64,000 nt of DNA from an uncultured Clostridia bacterium (GCA_928721915.1 CAKMVZ010000001.1:372001-436000), one strand, 5' to 3'; positions 45,125-56,265 are shown, counted from the stretch's first letter. A program made the numbers and translations. The notes: generated by a model from the sequence alone, not told the origin.

Positions 45125-45735
45125 ATGTGGACTTATAGTAGAAATTTACAATATCCAATAAATATAAAATGTAGAAATCCAAAACTTGCTAAAGTAATAA
45201 TTAGCCAATATGGAGGACCAGATGGAGAACTTGGAGCATCATTAAGATATCTATCTCAAAAATTTGGAATGCCAGAGAAAAAAGCCATGGCAACATTAAA
45301 TGATATTGGTACAGAAGAGTTAGCTCACTTGGAAATGGTTCGGAACTTTGGTTCATCAATTAACAGATGGAGCTACTAGTAAGGAACTAGAAGAAGCAGG
45401 AATGGCAGATTATTATACTGACCATGGTTGGCGGTGTTTTTCCTCAAAGTGCAGCAGGGTTCCCATTTAGTGCAGTTTCAATTGCAGTAAAAGGTGATCC
45501 AGTAGCAGACTTGACAGAAGATTTGGCAGCAGAGCAAAAAGCTAGAGCAACTTATGAAAAATTAATTGATTTATGTAAAGAAGATAAAGATGTTGTAGAT
45601 GTTTTAAAGTATTTAAGAGAAAGAGAAATTGTACACTTCCAAAGATTTGGCGAAGCATTAAATGGTGTGCAAGAAAAATTGGCGCAAAAGAAATTTTATA
45701 TGAATGGAATGGAAAATGTATTAAATAAAAATTAA
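45125..45735 (+). CDS. cotJC: Spore coat Mn-catalase-like protein CotJC (two CGG +1 sites)
   Basis: 202 residues after skipping C at 45341 and 45432. The joined sequence runs IGTEELAHLEMV-GTLVHQLTDGATSKELEEAGMADYYTDHGW-GVFPQSAAGFPFS. It restores the ferritin-like metal ligands of manganese catalases (E-E-L-A-H-L-E and, later, EQKARATYE and REREIVHFQRF). Two breaks occur only 91 bases apart, and all three reading frames are used. Three bases separate it from cotJB. Followed by a terminator. Confidence 0.9.
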
Positions 45736-45753
45736 TAAAATATTTATATATTG

Positions 45754-45783
45754 TAAAAGAAGCCGAAAGACGGCTTCTTTTAA
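45754..45783 (+). terminator. Terminator of cotJABC
   Basis: AAAAGAAGCCG / CGGCTTCTTTT hairpin followed by AAG; T-rich 3' arm. Confidence 0.85.
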
Positions 45784-45805
45784 GATATTTGGAATTTTTT
45801 TCAAA

Positions 45806-45834
45806 TTGACCTTATTAAAAAATGGGAGTATAAT
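45806..45834 (+). promoter_or_regulatory. Promoter of the HD-domain gene
   Basis: TTGACC (45806-45811), 17-bp spacer, TATAAT (45829-45834). Confidence 0.75.
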
Positions 45835-45944
45835 ATAAATTAGGGTTAAAAAAGTAATATTTATTTTTTTATTGCATAAAATATTAAATTAGAAGAATAT
45901 ATTGATTTATTTTAAGTTAAAAAGAGAAAGGGCAATTTTTTTAT

Positions 45945-46472
45945 ATGGAAATTAGTTTAAAAAATAGGGAATTAGAAGAAAAAATAGAGTTTGATAATAT
46001 ATTAAACGAAATTATTACAAATAAAAGAGTTCAAGAGATGAAAAAAATTCCTCAGCATTATAATACAAATTGTTTTGATCATTGTTATCAAGTATCATAT
46101 TACTGTTATAAAATATGTAAAAAATTAAATTTAGATTATGTATCAAGTACAAGAGCTGGAATGCTTCATGATATGTTTTTATATAATTGGAGAGAAAGAC
46201 AAAATGATAGGAAAGGGCTTCATGCTTTTACTCATGGAAAAGTAGCTTATGAAAATGCTTCTAAAGAGTTTAACTTAAATGAAAAAGAAAAAGATATGAT
46301 AATAAAACATATGTGGCCATTAACTTTAGCAGTTCCAAAGTCTAAAGAAGGAATGATACTTACTTTTGTTGATAAATTTTGTGCTTTAAAAGAGGCTTTT
46401 GGTTATTTTTCTAAAAAGAAATTTGTAAGATATGCATATTTGGCAATGTGTGTATTTTTTATAAAATTATAA
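45945..46472 (+). CDS. HD-domain phosphohydrolase
   Basis: 175 residues. HD-type metal ligands: FDHCYQVSYYCYKICKK, AGMLHDMFLYNW (the His-Asp pair), HAFTHGKVAYENA and VDKFCALKEAF. Of the YfbR/yqeK-like small HD family acting on nucleotides or small phosphates; the substrate is unknown. Stand-alone gene. Confidence 0.8.
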   Translation: MEISLKNRELEEKIEFDNILNEIITNKRVQEMKKIPQHYNTNCFDHCYQVSYYCYKICKKLNLDYVSSTRAGMLHDMFLYNWRERQNDRKGLHAFTHGKVAYENASKEFNLNEKEKDMIIKHMWPLTLAVPKSKEGMILTFVDKFCALKEAFGYFSKKKFVRYAYLAMCVFFIKL

Positions 46473-46476
46473 AATA

Positions 46477-46516
46477 AAAAGGCGTTTTAAAAATAAATTA
46501 AAACGTCTTTTTTTCA
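46477..46516. terminator. Bidirectional terminator between HD gene and htrA
   Basis: AAAGGCGTTTTA / TAAAACGTCTTT (one G-T pair) with T run, between convergent genes. Confidence 0.75.
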
Positions 46517-46539
46517 TATATAAAAACTAAAAGAAGGAT

Positions 46540-47847
46540 TTAGTTTTGAAAGTAGTCATAATAATATGCTTGATTTTGAGGAGTTTCTGTTTTTTCTTCT
46601 GTTTCCTCAGGAGTTTCTCCTAAAGTTACATCTAAATTTATATAATCTCCATCTCTATAAATAGTAAGTGAAATTGTATCTCCAATTGAGTGATTATTTT
46701 TAATTAAATTAATATCATCTACAGAAGCAACAGCTTTTCCATCAACTTCTGTGATAACATCTCCAACAACTAATCCAGCAGCTTTTGCAGGGCCATCATC
46801 TTCAACGCTTTCTACATAAACTCCAACTGGATAATTGTATCTTTCTGCCAATGCTTCAGTTAGAGAAGAACCTGTAATTCCAATGTAAGGTCTTTTAACT
46901 GTTCCATATTCTATTAATTGATTAATAATATCCATTGAAGAATTTACTGGAATTGCAAATCCAATTCCTTCAATAGTTGCTTCTGAACTACTACTATTAG
47001 AAAGTTTTAAAGAATTTATTCCTATTAATTCACCTTTACTATTTACTAAAGCTCCACCACTATTTCCAGAATTTATTGCTGCGTCTGTTTGAATTGTAAG
47101 ATAAGTATTTCCTTCACTATCAGTAACTTCTCTATTTAAAGCGCTAATTATACCAGTAGTTACAGAACTATCTAATCCTAGTGGATTTCCAACAGCCATA
47201 ACAAATTCACCAGCTTTTAAATTATCAGAATCGCCGATTGCAATAGCAGTTAATTCTTCTTTTGGCTCAATTTTTAAAACTGCTAAATCTGATGCACTAT
47301 CACTTCCAACAACTTCGGCATCATATTGAACATCATCAGCATCTCCATAAAGATGAACTTTAATTGATGTTGCTTCTGTTATTTGATAAAAAGTTGAAGA
47401 ACTTGAAGCATTTATAACATGATTGTTGGTAATAATATAACCATCTTTACTAATTATAACACCTGATCCAGCAGCTTCAGCTACACCAGTTTGTCCAAAG
47501 CTTGAAGCTATACTATATTCAACATTTATTCCAACTACAGAAGGTAAAACTTTTTCTGCAACTGCAACAGAAGTTTCAGAAAATTCTGCTATATCCATTA
47601 ATTTGGCATTATATTCAGAATTAGAAGCTGAATTTGAAGAGTTTCCATCCGTATTAACTGATGAATTAGATCCAATTAATTTATTTTTTATGTTTGGAAC
47701 TCCAAAACAAACTCCTAAAACTAAAGCTGTACCAACAATTCCTGATAAGAATGGAACAAATACAGTTTTTCCAAAGCCATTATTTTTTTTGGGTACTTGT
47801 TTAAAATTATTATCTGAACTATAATTAAATTCATTATCATTATCCAT
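46540..47847 (-). CDS. htrA: HtrA/DegP-type serine protease
   Basis: 435 residues: cytoplasmic N terminus, membrane anchor (about 25-48), trypsin-like domain with catalytic His in IITNNHVINA, Asp in SASDLAVLKI and Ser in NSGNSGGALVNSKG, then one PDZ domain (about 320-405) and a Glu/Tyr-rich tail. A quality-control protease of the cell surface. AGGAGGTT upstream. No CGG codon. Confidence 0.95.
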   Translation of the reverse strand: MDNDNEFNYSSDNNFKQVPKKNNGFGKTVFVPFLSGIVGTALVLGVCFGVPNIKNKLIGSNSSVNTDGNSSNSASNSEYNAKLMDIAEFSETSVAVAEKVLPSVVGINVEYSIASSFGQTGVAEAAGSGVIISKDGYIITNNHVINASSSSTFYQITEATSIKVHLYGDADDVQYDAEVVGSDSASDLAVLKIEPKEELTAIAIGDSDNLKAGEFVMAVGNPLGLDSSVTTGIISALNREVTDSEGNTYLTIQTDAAINSGNSGGALVNSKGELIGINSLKLSNSSSSEATIEGIGFAIPVNSSMDIINQLIEYGTVKRPYIGITGSSLTEALAERYNYPVGVYVESVEDDGPAKAAGLVVGDVITEVDGKAVASVDDINLIKNNHSIGDTISLTIYRDGDYINLDVTLGETPEETEEKTETPQNQAYYYDYFQN

Positions 47848-47923
47848 AAGTATAAACCTCCTAAAATTTATTAAATTATATACAAAAAGTTTATTTAATA
47901 CAATATAAATTTAAAAATTTGTA

Positions 47924-47952
47924 TTGAAAAATTTATTTACTAAAGATATAAT
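47924..47952 (+). promoter_or_regulatory. Promoter of the 47996 pilin-like gene (and rnhB)
   Basis: TTGAAA (47924-47929), 17-bp spacer, TATAAT (47947-47952). Confidence 0.7.
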
Positions 47953-47995
47953 ACATATAAATCTTTAAAATAAACTTAAAAATTAGGAGAAATAT

Positions 47996-48470
47996 ATGTT
48001 AAAGGAAAAAAAAGGAGTAACTTTAGGAATTTTAGTAGTTGCAATAATTTTGATGTTTATAATTTTTGGAGTTACAATGAGTGCTGGAACAGATTTATTA
48101 AGAAATTCAGATAAAAATAGATTAATGACAAATTTATATTTAATTAGATCTAGAGCAACTACTTTACTTGAGGATTATTTATTTGATAAAACTCGGAGAA
48201 AGTTTATCAGATTTAGGTCAATCTGCTGATTCTGCAAGTCTAGAAACAGTAGGATTTCTTGAAAATGAGTCAGATGAATATATATATTGTATTTGGAATA
48301 CTGAAAAACTTAAAACAGAAGGAATAGATACAGAAAATGTTGCTGATGCTGAAAGTTTTGTTATTCAATATAATGTTACTAAAGACAGAGTTGATGTGGC
48401 AAGTACAAAAGGTTTTGAGACAGAAGAAGGAGATATAATATATATTTTATCTGAATTAGAAAAAAATTAG
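47996..48470 (+). CDS. Small pilin-like protein (one CGG +1 site)
   Basis: 157 residues after skipping C at 48194. It starts KEKKG-VTLGILVVAIILMFIIFGVTM, a prepilin-type N terminus with cleavage expected after Gly7. The join reads LLEDYLFDKT-GESLSDLGQSADSASLE. The soluble part carries no recognised domain. Linked to rnhB (16 bp spacing). It may be a minor pseudopilin; no assembly ATPase is near. Confidence 0.7.
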
Positions 48471-48485
48471 AAAGAAAGAGCAAAA

Positions 48486-49131
48486 ATGAAAGAAAAAGAA
48501 CTTAAAAGATTAATTGGACTTAAAAGTAATGAAGAGAAAATTTATGAAAGCAAAAAAATAAAATATATTTGTGGAATAGATGAAGCAGGAAGAGGACCAC
48601 TGGCCCGGCCCAGTTGTTGTAGGTGCTGTTATATTACCAAGAGATTCTATGATTGAAGGAGTTAATGATTCTAAGAAAATTTCTGAAAGTAAAAGAGAAA
48701 CGCTTTATGATAAAATAACTAAAGAAGCAATTAGTTATTCTGTTGGAATTATTAATGAACAAGTTATAGATAATATAAATATTTTAAATGCTACCAAAAT
48801 GGCTGTAACAGAGGCATTAAAAGAGCTAACAGTAAAACCAGATGTGATTTTAGTAGATGCTTTAACTAAAATTGATACTTTAGGTATACCATATATTTCA
48901 GAAATAAAAGGTGATGCTAAAGAATACAGCATTGCTGCAGCTTCGATAATTGCTAAAGTTACAAGGGATAGAATTATGAGAGATTGGGACGAAGTTTATC
49001 CAGTTTATGGTTTTGCTAAACATAAAGGGTATGGAACAGCATTTCATATTCAGGCAATAAAAGAAAATGGCTTATGTAAAATACATAGGAGAACATTTAT
49101 AAAAGAAGATTGGATTCCAAAAGATAAATAA
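48486..49131 (+). CDS. rnhB: Ribonuclease HII (one CGG +1 site)
   Basis: 214 residues from the ATG at 48486 after skipping C at 48606. The join falls in the active-site strand: CGIDEAGRGPLA-GPVVVGAVILP, where the Gly is family-invariant and Asp32 and Glu33 are metal ligands. Later motifs are LVDALTKID and SIIAKVTRDRIM. It removes ribonucleotides from DNA. Unshifted translation would lose nearly the whole enzyme. Confidence 0.95.
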
Positions 49132-49148
49132 AAAGTGAGGTAAAAAAT

Positions 49149-50466
49149 ATGGATATTAATACTATCATTGCAAAAAAAAGATTATCAGGAGCAAAAGCAG
49201 AGCTTACAAAAGATGAAATTAAATATTTTGTTGGAAAATATACAAAAGGAGAGATTTCAGAAGTTCAAGCAGCTGCATTAATGAGTTATATTTATGAACA
49301 TGGACTTACAGAAAATGAAATACTTAATTTTGTAAAAGAAATAGGTTCTTCTGGTGATGTTTTAGATTTAACTAAAGTTTCAAATAATATTGTAGATAAG
49401 CATAGTACAGGTGGTGTTGGAGATAAAATAACTTTAATATTAATGCCAATTATTGCATCTTTGGGCTTATCTGTTGCAAAAATTTCAAGTAAAGGCTGTG
49501 GCATAATGGGAGGAACTTTAGATAAATTATGTGCTATACCAGGATTTAATCCAAATATAAGTATAAAAGAGTTCGTTGATAATATTTCTAAAATAGGAAT
49601 TAGTATTGTAAGTCATGAACTTAATTTAGCTCCAGCAGAGGCAAAGCTTTATAGACTTAGAAATGAAATTGCTTGTAGAGATAGTATAGTTTTAATTGCA
49701 ATTAGTATGATGAGTTTAAGAATTGCTACAGGAAGTAATAAAGTAGTTTTTGATTTGACTTGTGGAACTGGTTCATATTTAAAAGATAGAAAATCTGCAA
49801 GTAAGTTAGGAAAGTTATTAGTAAGACTTGGTAAAAAACTTGATAAACAAGTAGGATATGTAATTACTGCAATGGATGAACCTATTGGAAAAACTATAGG
49901 AAATAATTTAGAAATTCAAGAAACTGTAAAAGCTTTAAATGGACAAATGATGGAAGATGTAAATGAAATTGTAATGGCATTAGGAAGTACAGTTTTATCA
50001 GTTGCATTAGGCGAAAAAGATCAAGAAATAAATCAAGCAAGAATTAAAGAAGCTATAAAATCAGGAAGAGCTCTTACAAAATTTAAGCAAATGGTAGAAG
50101 CTCAAGGTGGAGATATTTCTTATTTAAATAGTATTGATAAATTTAAACCAGCAAAATATATTTTACCTGTTTATGCAACAAAAGATGGTTTTATTTCTGA
50201 AATAGATTGTGATGTTGCGCGGAAGTATTGCTAAATTTTTAGGAGTTGGAAGAACTGATAACCCTGAAGAAATAGATAATAGTGCAGGAATTGTTTTTGA
50301 AAAGAAAGTTGGAGATGAAGTTAAAGTTGGAGAAATTGTTGCTTATGTTCATTCAAGTAATGAAGATAAAGCTTTAAGAGCAACTAAAAACTTAACTGAT
50401 GGATATAGAATTTCAGATATACCAATAAGAACAGGTTCAAAAATTTTAGAGGTATATGGAATGTAA
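49149..50466 (+). CDS. pdp: Pyrimidine-nucleoside phosphorylase (one CGG +1 site)
   Basis: 438 residues after skipping C at 50220. Phosphate and base-binding motifs: KHSTGGVGDK near 79-88, SSKGCGIMGGTLDKL, and SIVLIAISMMSLRIATGS. The join is in the C-terminal domain: SEIDCDVA-GSIAKFLGVGRTDNPEEIDNSAG. Cleaves thymidine and uridine with phosphate. The unshifted product would lack the last 80 residues but keep most catalytic residues, so a truncated form might survive. Confidence 0.92.
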
Positions 50467-50519
50467 ATTTTGTTTAAAATAAAATAAATATATAAATTAA
50501 GGAGGTAGATTTAAATATA

Positions 50520-51926
50520 ATGGAAAAGACAGAGGGTGAAGTTTTAAAAGAAAAACTTTTCAATAATAAAGAAAATGGCTGGGAAGGTTTAAGCGAGGAA
50601 GAAAGAAAAGAAATCTTTAAATTTGCAGATGAGTATATGTTTTATTTAAATCAATCTAAAACAGAAAAAGAAATTGTTTCTAATTCTAAGGAAATCTTAC
50701 TTAAAAATAATTTTAAAGATTTAAAAGAAGTTCAAAATTTAAAACCTGGAGACAAAGTATTTTGGGTAAATAGAGGCAGAGCTTTGTATGCAGCAGTTAT
50801 TGGAAATGAGAAGATGGAAAATGGTTTAAATATTGTTGCTGCACATGGAGATTCACCAAGAATTGATTTAAAGCAAAATCCTTTATATGAAGATAATGAA
50901 TTTGGACTTTTAAAAACTCATTATTATGGAGGAATAAAAAAATATCAATGGACTACAGTTCCACTTAGCTTACATGGTGTTATAGCTAAAACAAATGGCG
51001 AAAGAATAAATATTACTATTGGTGAACAAGAAGGTGATCCAGTATTTTATATAACAGACTTACCACCACATCTATCAAGAGCTCAAGATACAAGAAAGTT
51101 ATCAGAAGGAATAGAGGGAGAAGAATTAAATATAATGGCTGGCTCAATTCCTTTTGAAGATAAAAAAGTATCACAAAAAGTTAAATTAAATATTTTAAAA
51201 ATTTTAAATGAAAAATATGGTATAAGAGAAATTGATTTTACAAGTTCAGAACTTGAATTTGTTCCTGCATTTAAAGCAAGAAGCGTTGGATTTGATGAAA
51301 GCTTAATAGGAGCATATGGTCAAGATGATAAAGTATGTTGCTATTCTGGTTTAAGAGCTTTATTAGAAGTAAATAACCCTGCAAAAACTGCAATTTTAGT
51401 ATTAGTTGATAAAGAAGAAGTTGGTTTTAATGGAATTACTGGAATGGAATCAAAAAGTTTTGAGAGATTTATAGTTGAATTATTAGAAAAAAATAATGAA
51501 ATTTATCCTAATAATATTGAAAAAACTTTTAGTAATTCTAAAGTAATTTCTGCAGATGTAGATGGTGGTTTTGATCCTACTTATCCAAGTGTTTATGATA
51601 ATTATAATGCTTCAAGATTAGGATATGGAGTATGTATTAATAAATACACAGGAGCTAGAGGAAAATCAAGCGCATCAGAAGCTCCAGCTGAATTTATTGC
51701 AGAATTAAGAAAAATTTATGATGAGAATGATGTAAGATATACTTCATCAGAACTTGGAAAAGTTGATAAAGGTGGAGGAGGAACAATTGCTCTTACATTT
51801 GCAAATCGTGGAATGGAAGTTGTAGATTGTGGAGTTCCTGTTTTATCAATGCACTCACCTTATGAACTTACAAGTAAATTTGATGTATATAATGCGTTTA
51901 AGGCATATAGAAGCTTTCTAAAGTAA
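50520..51926 (+). CDS. M18 family aminopeptidase
   Basis: 468 residues, family length. Metal ligands in AAHGDSPRIDLKQ (H-x-D), GAYGQDDKVC, VDKEEVGFNGITG (Glu-Glu), the Asp of SADVDGGFDP and the His of LSMHSPYEL. A zinc-dependent cytosolic aminopeptidase. GGAGGTAG site at 50500. No CGG codon. Confidence 0.9.
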   Translation: MEKTEGEVLKEKLFNNKENGWEGLSEEERKEIFKFADEYMFYLNQSKTEKEIVSNSKEILLKNNFKDLKEVQNLKPGDKVFWVNRGRALYAAVIGNEKMENGLNIVAAHGDSPRIDLKQNPLYEDNEFGLLKTHYYGGIKKYQWTTVPLSLHGVIAKTNGERINITIGEQEGDPVFYITDLPPHLSRAQDTRKLSEGIEGEELNIMAGSIPFEDKKVSQKVKLNILKILNEKYGIREIDFTSSELEFVPAFKARSVGFDESLIGAYGQDDKVCCYSGLRALLEVNNPAKTAILVLVDKEEVGFNGITGMESKSFERFIVELLEKNNEIYPNNIEKTFSNSKVISADVDGGFDPTYPSVYDNYNASRLGYGVCINKYTGARGKSSASEAPAEFIAELRKIYDENDVRYTSSELGKVDKGGGGTIALTFANRGMEVVDCGVPVLSMHSPYELTSKFDVYNAFKAYRSFLK

Positions 51927-51964
51927 AGTAAGGCTCGTTCGAGCAGGAAATGTGTACAATATTT

Positions 51965-51997
51965 AAAAATTCCTAGTTGGGTAGCTAGGAATTTTAT
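51965..51997 (+). terminator. Terminator after the M18 gene
   Basis: AAATTCCTAG-TTGGGTAG-CTAGGAATTT hairpin then T run. Confidence 0.85.
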
Positions 51998-52146
51998 TTT
52001 ATTTTTAAATTTTCTTGATAAATATTTAAAAGTGTTATATAATCTATAATGCAATTTTTAAAAGTATTTTTTGATAAATATTTTTCACTATTTATGTAAA
52101 ATTTTCATAATATGTATAAAAAAATTATGAAAAGGAGCTTAAAATT

Positions 52147-53399
52147 ATGAGTAGTTACATAATAAATGGTGGAAAAAGTCTAAAAGGTGAAGTTAATATT
52201 TCTGGTTCAAAAAATGCAAGTCTTCCAATTTTAGCTGGAAGCATTTTAAATAAAGGAATTACAAAATTATATAATGTTCCTGAGATTGAAGATGTTAAAA
52301 TAACATTAAAGATTTTAGAATATTTAAATTGCAAAATAAAAAGAGAGAAAAATAAAGTTATTATTAATTCTAAAAATATGAAAAGTAAGCCAATCCCAGA
52401 AGAACTTATGAGAAAATTAAGGTCATCTGTGATACTTGTTCGGAAGTTTAATATCAAGATTTAAAGAGGCAAATTTTACGTATCCTCGGAGGTTGTGATA
52501 TTGGAAGCAGACCAATAGATTTACATTTAAATAGTTTTAAAAAAATGGGAATTGAAATAGATGAAGAAACAGAATTTATAAAATGTAAAACAAGAGGAAT
52601 AGGAAATGCAATTTTACATTTAGATTTTCCAAGTGTAGGTGCAACAGAAAATATAATTTTAGCATCTTGCTTGTCAGATGCAGAAGTTATAATTGAAAAT
52701 GCAGCCATGGAACCTGAAATTGTGGATTTATGTAATTTTTTAAATAGAATGGGTGCAAAAATTTCTGGAATGGGAACAAATGCAGTAAAAGTTATAGGAG
52801 TTAAATCTTTAAAAGACGTTTCTTATAATATTATGCCAGATAGAATAGAAGCAGGAACTTTTTTAGTAGCTGCTGTTATGACTAAAGGAAATATTAGAAT
52901 TAATAATATTTGTATAGATGATTTAAAACCTATACTATATAAATTAGAAGAATGTGGAGCAGAACTTCAAATTAATAAAAATACAATAGATATAAAAATG
53001 AATAAAAGACCAAATCCGTTAGAAATAAAAACAATGCCATATCCTGGCTTCCCAACAGATATGCAAGCTATATTTGGAAGTATGTTAAGTTTAGCTAAAG
53101 GAACTTCTGTTATAACAGAAACAATTTTTGAAAGTAGATTTAAATATACTGGTGAATTAAATAGAATGGGAGCAAAAATAAGTCAAAAGGGAAATACTAT
53201 AATTATAAATGGAAAAAGAAAATTAAACAAAGCTAGAGTAAAAGCAACTGACTTAAGAGGTGGAATAGGTTTAGTTTTAGCTGGATTATCCACAAAAGGA
53301 GAGGTTATTGTGGATAATATAGAATATATTTTAAGAGGATATGAAAATTTAGTTAAAAAATTAGTAAGCCTTGGTGCTGACATAAAAATAATAGATTAA
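52147..53399 (+). CDS. murA: UDP-GlcNAc 1-carboxyvinyltransferase MurA (two CGG +1 sites)
   Basis: 416 residues after skipping C at 52441 and 52487. The joins read LRSSVILV-GSLISRFKEANFTYP-GGCDIGSRPIDLH. The second lands one residue before the Gly-Cys of the active-site loop (Cys115-equivalent), so without both shifts no active enzyme is possible. SGSKNASLPILAG at the N terminus holds the conserved Lys/Asn pair. First committed step of peptidoglycan synthesis, essential unless a second copy exists. Heads the murA-divIB-...-ftsZ cluster. Confidence 0.95.
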
Positions 53400-54209
53400 A
53401 TGGTGGTGAAACTATTGAAAAACAAAAGTAAAAAAAATAAAAAAAAATTTATTAGAATTTTAGTTAGAATATTAATAATATTTATATTTATTGCAATAAT
53501 TTTTTCAGTAGTTTTTCTATCAGGAATATTTAAAGTAAAATCAGTAGATATAACTATTGATGGAAAAAAAGAAGATGGAGTGAGCTTGCAAATTTCGGAG
53601 CTTCAGAGTTTATCAAAATTAAGTATAAATCAAAATTTGTTTGAAATTTCAAGAGGAGAAATAAAGTCTTCAATTCTTTCAAATTCTTATGTAGATAAGG
53701 TAGATGTTACAAAACATATTAATGGAACAATTTCAATAGATGTTAAGGAAAGACACATATCTTATATAATTAATTATGCAGGCTCATACATTTACATAGA
53801 TAATAAAGGTAATATTTTAGAGCTAAGCTCTAATCAAAAGGAAGTTCCAGTACTTTTAGGAGTAGAAACAGATTTTACTTCTTTAGCAGTAGGAAGCAGT
53901 GAAAATAAAGTTACAAAATTAAATGATAAAGATTTAGAAAAATTAAATACTGTAAATGAAATTATGGATATTTCTAAAAGTAATGATGTAGATAGCTTAA
54001 TTTCTAGAATTGATATTACAGACGATAAAAATTATATAGTTTATTTAGATTCAGAAGGAAAAACAGTTTATTTAGGAGATTGTAGCAATTTAAATACAAG
54101 AATTTTATATATGAAGGCAATAATTAAGCAAGAATCTGGAATTAAAGGTGAAATATTTTTAAATATTGATTTAGATTCTGATTATCCATATTTTAAAGAA
54201 AGCGTATAA
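53400..54209 (+). CDS. divIB: Cell division protein DivIB/FtsQ-like
   Basis: 269 residues (a TTG at 53415 after GGTGGTG is an alternative start). A basic N terminus, one membrane segment (about 22-42), a POTRA domain (FKVKSVDITIDGKKEDGV to about 115), then the FtsQ-type domain (YIDNKGNILELSSNQKEVPVLLG). It recruits FtsL/DivIC at the septum. Its ATG abuts the murA stop, so coupling is likely. Confidence 0.85.
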   Translation: MVVKLLKNKSKKNKKKFIRILVRILIIFIFIAIIFSVVFLSGIFKVKSVDITIDGKKEDGVSLQISELQSLSKLSINQNLFEISRGEIKSSILSNSYVDKVDVTKHINGTISIDVKERHISYIINYAGSYIYIDNKGNILELSSNQKEVPVLLGVETDFTSLAVGSSENKVTKLNDKDLEKLNTVNEIMDISKSNDVDSLISRIDITDDKNYIVYLDSEGKTVYLGDCSNLNTRILYMKAIIKQESGIKGEIFLNIDLDSDYPYFKESV

Positions 54210-54221
54210 GGGGGAAATGGT

Positions 54222-54945
54222 TTGAAAATAAGTATAAAAAAAGTTTGTTTATTATTAGGAATTATGTGCTTTTTACTAACTGCTCGGTATTTTTATTCAA
54301 ATAAAAACTGTAAATAGTAGTGGAACAGCTGTTGCTAAAACAAATACTGAGAATGATTTAAGAGATAGCGTTTTATCAATGAAGGAAAAATATGATAATG
54401 CGTATTCTACATTACAAAAAAAAGAAAAAGAATTAGATAATTTAATTCAAAGTGCAACCTCAAATGATAGTGCTTCTTTAAAATTATCAGAAGAGTTAGA
54501 AGATGTAAATAATATTTTAGGACTTTCAGCAGTGCATGGACAAGGTATAGTAATTAGACTATCAGATGGAGAGGCTCCTGAAAATGCTTTAGATGTTTCA
54601 TACTATATTGTACATGATATTAATTTGAGAGATATAGTAAATTCTTTATTTAATGCAGGAGCAGAGGCAATATCTATAAATGGCGAAAGAATTGTATCAA
54701 CAACTGCTATAACATGTATAGGAAATACTATAAAAGTAAATGGAGAAAAAGTAGCTACGCCATTTGAAATTAAAGCGATAGGATCTGATGAGTTATATGG
54801 GGCAGCAACTATGCAAGCTGGAACTTTAAGTAATATTGCAAATTCAACAGGAATTAATGTAGAATCAGTAGAAAAGTTAGATTCTATAACAATAGAAGCA
54901 TATAAAGGTGTTTATAATTTTGAATATGCTAAAAATGTAGAATAG
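54222..54945 (+). CDS. DUF881 family protein, copy 1 (one CGG +1 site)
   Basis: 240 residues from the TTG at 54222 (AAGGGGG upstream) after skipping C at 54285. The join lies within the membrane segment: LLLGIMCFLLTA-GIFIQIKTVNSSG. A coiled coil (about 50-95) and the DUF881 core follow (GQGIVIRLSDGE, NSLFNAGAEAISINGERI). DUF881 proteins sit next to Sbp and ftsZ in many Firmicutes; role unknown, probably division-related. Confidence 0.85.
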
Positions 54946-54977
54946 AAGTATATTAGCATAGTAGAAAGGAAATTTTT

Positions 54978-55697
54978 ATGGCAAAAAGAAAAAAAGGAAA
55001 AGTTATTTTAACAGTAAGTATAGGTTTAACAGCTTTTATTTTAGTTATGATTATGTTTGCTCAATTCAAAACAGTTCAAGAAACTGATATAACAGGGATT
55101 GAAACAATGAGAGAAGCAGAACTAAGAACAGAACTTGCTAGTTGGAAAAGTAAGTATGAAGAAGTTAATACTAAAATAGAAGAAACTGAAGGTAAAATAG
55201 AAGAATATAATAATGAATTACAAAATAATAACGATTTAACTAATTTACTACAGGATGAATTAAACGAAGCTAAAATGTATGCTGGCTATACTGACTTAAC
55301 TGGAGAAGGTATAATTATAACTTTGTCTGATAATGATAAAAGTCAAATTGTAGCATCTGATTTAATAACTTTAGTAAATGAACTTAAAAATGCAGGAGCA
55401 GAAGCTATTTCTATAAATGGTGAAAGAATAGTTACTACAACTGATATTATTGATATTCAATATAAATATATTCTTATAAATACAAGTTCAAATGAGGGAA
55501 GAGTTTTAAGAATTTATTCTCCATTTGTAGTAAAGGCAATAGGAAATCAAAAATATTTAGAAAGTGCAATTACAGTTAAATATGGATATATTGATCAAAT
55601 GAAAGCAAATGAAAAGTCAATAAGCTATGTGTTAGATAATAATGTAATTGTAGAAAAATATAATGGAAATTTAGATTTTAAATATGCTACAGAGTAG
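54978..55697 (+). CDS. DUF881 family protein, copy 2
   Basis: 239 residues: membrane segment (about 10-28), coiled coil (about 45-92), DUF881 core (GEGIIITLSDNDK, LKNAGAEAISINGERIVTT). Shares the AGAEAISINGERIV block with copy 1, indicating tandem duplication. No CGG and no break. Confidence 0.85.
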   Translation: MAKRKKGKVILTVSIGLTAFILVMIMFAQFKTVQETDITGIETMREAELRTELASWKSKYEEVNTKIEETEGKIEEYNNELQNNNDLTNLLQDELNEAKMYAGYTDLTGEGIIITLSDNDKSQIVASDLITLVNELKNAGAEAISINGERIVTTTDIIDIQYKYILINTSSNEGRVLRIYSPFVVKAIGNQKYLESAITVKYGYIDQMKANEKSISYVLDNNVIVEKYNGNLDFKYATE

Positions 55698-55740
55698 TTA
55701 TTAAAAATAAAAATAATTACAAATTTAAGGAGGAAAAATT

Positions 55741-56244
55741 ATGATTTATGTAGCGATTCTAGTTGGATGTATTTTAGGAGCCTTAGTTGGTATAAATGCT
55801 CCTGTAATTTCATATACATATTCAAATTATTTAGCAATTGCTATTATAGCAGCTCTAGATTCTGTTTTTGGTGGAGTTACGGCTGTTTTAAAAAAGAATT
55901 TTGATTTAAAAGTTTTTTTATCAGGCTTTTTTGGAAATGCAATTCTATCAATACTTCTTACATTACTTGGAGAAAAATTAAATGTTGATATTTATTTAGC
56001 TGCAATTATTGTTTTTGTAGGAAGAATGTTTACAAATTTATCTATAATTAGAAGATATTATTTAGAAGTATGGAGTGCAAAAATTCAAAAGAAAAAAACG
56101 GAAAAGGAAAAGCTAGAAATTGAAAAGACAGAAAATGAGGAAGCAAAAAATGAAGAAAAAATAGAGAATAAAGATGTTAAACAAAAAGATCAAGAAGAAG
56201 TAATTGATAAAGAAAATAAAAATAAAAAAGATAAAAATTCTTAG
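55741..56244 (+). CDS. sbp: Small basic protein (Sbp, DUF1290) with charged tail
   Basis: 167 residues: three membrane segments in the first 105 residues with the family pattern LGALVGINAPVISYTYSNYLAIAIIAALDSVFGG, followed by a Lys/Glu-rich coiled tail of about 55 residues that typical Sbp proteins lack. Found with DUF881 upstream of ftsA/ftsZ in many Gram-positives; function unknown. Confidence 0.82.
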   Translation: MIYVAILVGCILGALVGINAPVISYTYSNYLAIAIIAALDSVFGGVTAVLKKNFDLKVFLSGFFGNAILSILLTLLGEKLNVDIYLAAIIVFVGRMFTNLSIIRRYYLEVWSAKIQKKKTEKEKLEIEKTENEEAKNEEKIENKDVKQKDQEEVIDKENKNKKDKNS

Positions 56245-56265
56245 AGCTAGTAAATAAAAGCGAAG